The notes under the pieces are model-generated. The model made no database searches, was not told the origin of the DNA, and was given only the letters and a program-made list of their open reading frames with translations. DNA of 64,000 nt from Longitalea luteola. GTDB lineage: Bacteria > Bacteroidota > Bacteroidia > Chitinophagales > Chitinophagaceae. Below, piece after piece: positions 62,471-64,000 of this stretch. Each line of letters begins with the position of its first letter. Position 1 is the stretch's first letter. Made by a program: the position numbers and the translations under genes. The stretch spans positions 184,463 to 248,462 of the forward strand of contig NZ_JAFIQX010000013.1 of NCBI RefSeq assembly GCF_017356035.1. The letters are read 5' to 3'.

Positions 62471-63947
62471 GTTTACCGTACTGATGAGCAGGCCGATAAA
62501 GGCTACTCTCAGCGTGACCAGGAAGAACGTTTACGCAGGTATTGCCAAATTCAAAACATTGAAGTGCGAAAGGTTATTTACGAAGATTATTCGGCAAAAA
62601 CTTTCAACCGGCCGGAATGGAATAAGTACCTGCTTTTCCTGCGAAAAAATAAAAACACCGCCGACCTGGTGCTTTTCATTAAATGGGACCGGTTTAGCCG
62701 GAATGCCGGTGATGCTTACCAAATGATCAGTATCCTTCGAAAACTGGGAATTGAACCCCAGGCTGTAGAACAGCCGCTTGATCTCTCTGTACCGGAAAAT
62801 TAGATGATGCTGGCTTTTTATCTGGCCGCGCCAGAAGTAGAAAATGATCGCCGGGCATCAAATACTTTTCATGGCATGCGCCGGGCGAAAAAAGAGGGTC
62901 GATTTCTTGGAATTACCCCGGCTGGTTACATAAACAAGACATCCGAAGCAGGAAAGAAATATATTGAGCTGCATGAACCACAAGCCAGTATAATGAAGTG
63001 GGCATCTGAGAAGTTGGCTGAAGGAACTTTTAACGCCGAGCAGATTTACAAAATGGCTAAGGAAAAGGGGGTTAAAATGTACCAAAAGCAATTTTTGGAT
63101 GAACATCAGGAACCCGCTGTACTGTGGCAAAATTGTAATTCCAAAGTATAAGGATGAAGAAGCACACATGGTAAAAGCACAACATGAACCGCTGGTTTCT
63201 GAATTGTTGTTCTACCAGGTGCAGGATGTGCTGTACGGCCGTAAAAGACACTATCGCCCGATGTTCGTTGCAAATTCATCGCTGCCATTGAGGGGCTTTA
63301 TAATCTGCCGTAAATGTACCGAGAAGCTTACAGGTAGTAAATCAAAAGGAAGAACACAGGACTATTTTTATTACCACTGTACCAATGGTTGTAAGTTCCG
63401 ATTGGGGGCAGAATTTATGAACGACATTTTTGTGAATGAACTGAAGAAATTTGTTCCCCGTCCGGAATATTTGGAGTTGTACCAGCTTACCCTGCAGGAA
63501 GCCTGGTATGATGAGACAAAACATATGCACGACGATAAAAGACAAATTTCGAACCAGATCACGGAACTGGAGGGCAGGCTAACTTATCTGCGAGAATTGC
63601 TTTCAACGCAAAAGATCGAGCCAGACGATTACCGGAAAATGAAAGCAGAGTACACAGATAAAATCGAAAAGCTATTGGGAAAGCTGGCTAATTCAACACA
63701 GGCGCCCGTAGACTTTGACGGCCTTTTAAATGCAGGATTACAAAACCTGATGAACCTTGAGCAGCTATACAAGAACGGTGACATCATAAAGAAGCGGGAA
63801 ATAATTGGTTCGATGTACCCCGAAAATTTGACGATTGACGGATTTGGAGTTCGAACCGCCCGGCTGAATGAAGCCGTTTCGCTGATATACAGTCTGGCCG
63901 CGGGTTCCAGGGGATCAAGTCAAATTGTTGGGGGATTAGGTTGTTAA
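62471..63947 (+). pseudogene. Large serine recombinase, inactivated
   Basis: The pieces in order: DEQADKGYSQRDQEERLRRY and KWDRFSRNAGDAYQMISILR (resolvase catalytic domain), FLGITPAGYIN through SNFWMNIRNPLYCGKI (recombinase domain), a zinc ribbon CRKCTEKL...YHCTNGCKFR, coiled coil and C-terminus to 63947. Defects: no start codon, with a stop at 62468-62470 and the catalytic Ser region reading VYRTDEQ instead of VSTDEQ; an amber TAG at 62801 where Lys is expected; and an extra T at about 63080 shifting the frame. Three lesions mean long-term loss of function. Confidence 0.85.
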
Positions 63948-64000
63948 GCATAGATTTTTTGGAGTCTAAATAAGAAGAAATTAATATCCCGAACTCCCCG

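Noticed and set aside
63842..63860. GTTCGAACC-like tRNA T-arm sequence
   Set aside because: It lies inside the recombinase coding region and no tRNA cloverleaf surrounds it.

Overview
The window looks like a chromosomal segment of a Bacteroidota bacterium, most likely family Chitinophagaceae (Niastella/Chitinophaga-like). The grounds are a SusC/SusD pair, many SPII lipoproteins, Bacteroidetes-type promoters (TTTG, about 19 nt, TAnnTTTG), weak Shine-Dalgarno sites at most genes, and families such as DUF3072, ScyD/ScyE, DUF1080 and RHS proteins of the Bacteroidetes type. The genus is inferred from gene style only. No rRNA, tRNA or CRISPR array was seen.

Layout. 1-10.5 kb: zinc alcohol dehydrogenase with a membrane-anchored partner, S9 oligopeptidase, azoreductase plus Crp/Fnr regulator, DEAD-box helicase, EcsC protein, alpha/beta hydrolase, and a secreted GH30 glycosidase with a ricin-type lectin tail. 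10.6-23 kb: lipoprotein hydrolase, AraC regulator coupled to a chromate-type transporter, then DoxX-TolC-RND-adaptor, in which the RND pump gene carries a 1-base frameshift, followed by two beta-propeller proteins. 23-31.8 kb: methyltransferase, a second and intact TolC-adaptor-RND operon, GrpB and an NmrA-type reductase. 31.9-43.3 kb: polysaccharide and nutrient uptake (GH31, YVTN propeller, SusC/SusD, a further TonB-dependent receptor). 43.3-46 kb: a chromate-resistance-like set (ChrA, small outer-membrane-like protein, ChrB-AraC fusion). 46.3-49.7 kb: SDR, Tat-exported Gfo/Idh/MocA oxidoreductase and DUF1080 protein, a probable 3-keto-sugar pathway with a LacI-type operator upstream. 49.7-58.5 kb: DoxX proteins, AraC and MocR regulators, azoreductase, nitroreductase, AhpD-like protein and quinone oxidoreductase, which together look like an electrophile/quinone/nitro-compound response set. 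Its last three genes look more GC-rich and carry a strong Shine-Dalgarno site, suggesting transfer.

58.8-64 kb is a decayed, AT-richer mobile region. It holds an ArdC antirestriction remnant fused to what looks like the start of an IS transposase, a compact secreted RHS protein with a putative zinc phospholipase-like C-terminal toxin domain, an overlapping lipoprotein that may be its immunity partner, an orphan fragment, and a large serine recombinase broken by 5' loss, an amber codon and a frameshift.

The best candidate for something undescribed is the RHS effector/lipoprotein pair at 59293-62152. Next is the ChrB-AraC one-component chromate sensor with its private outer-membrane-like protein at 43370-46020.
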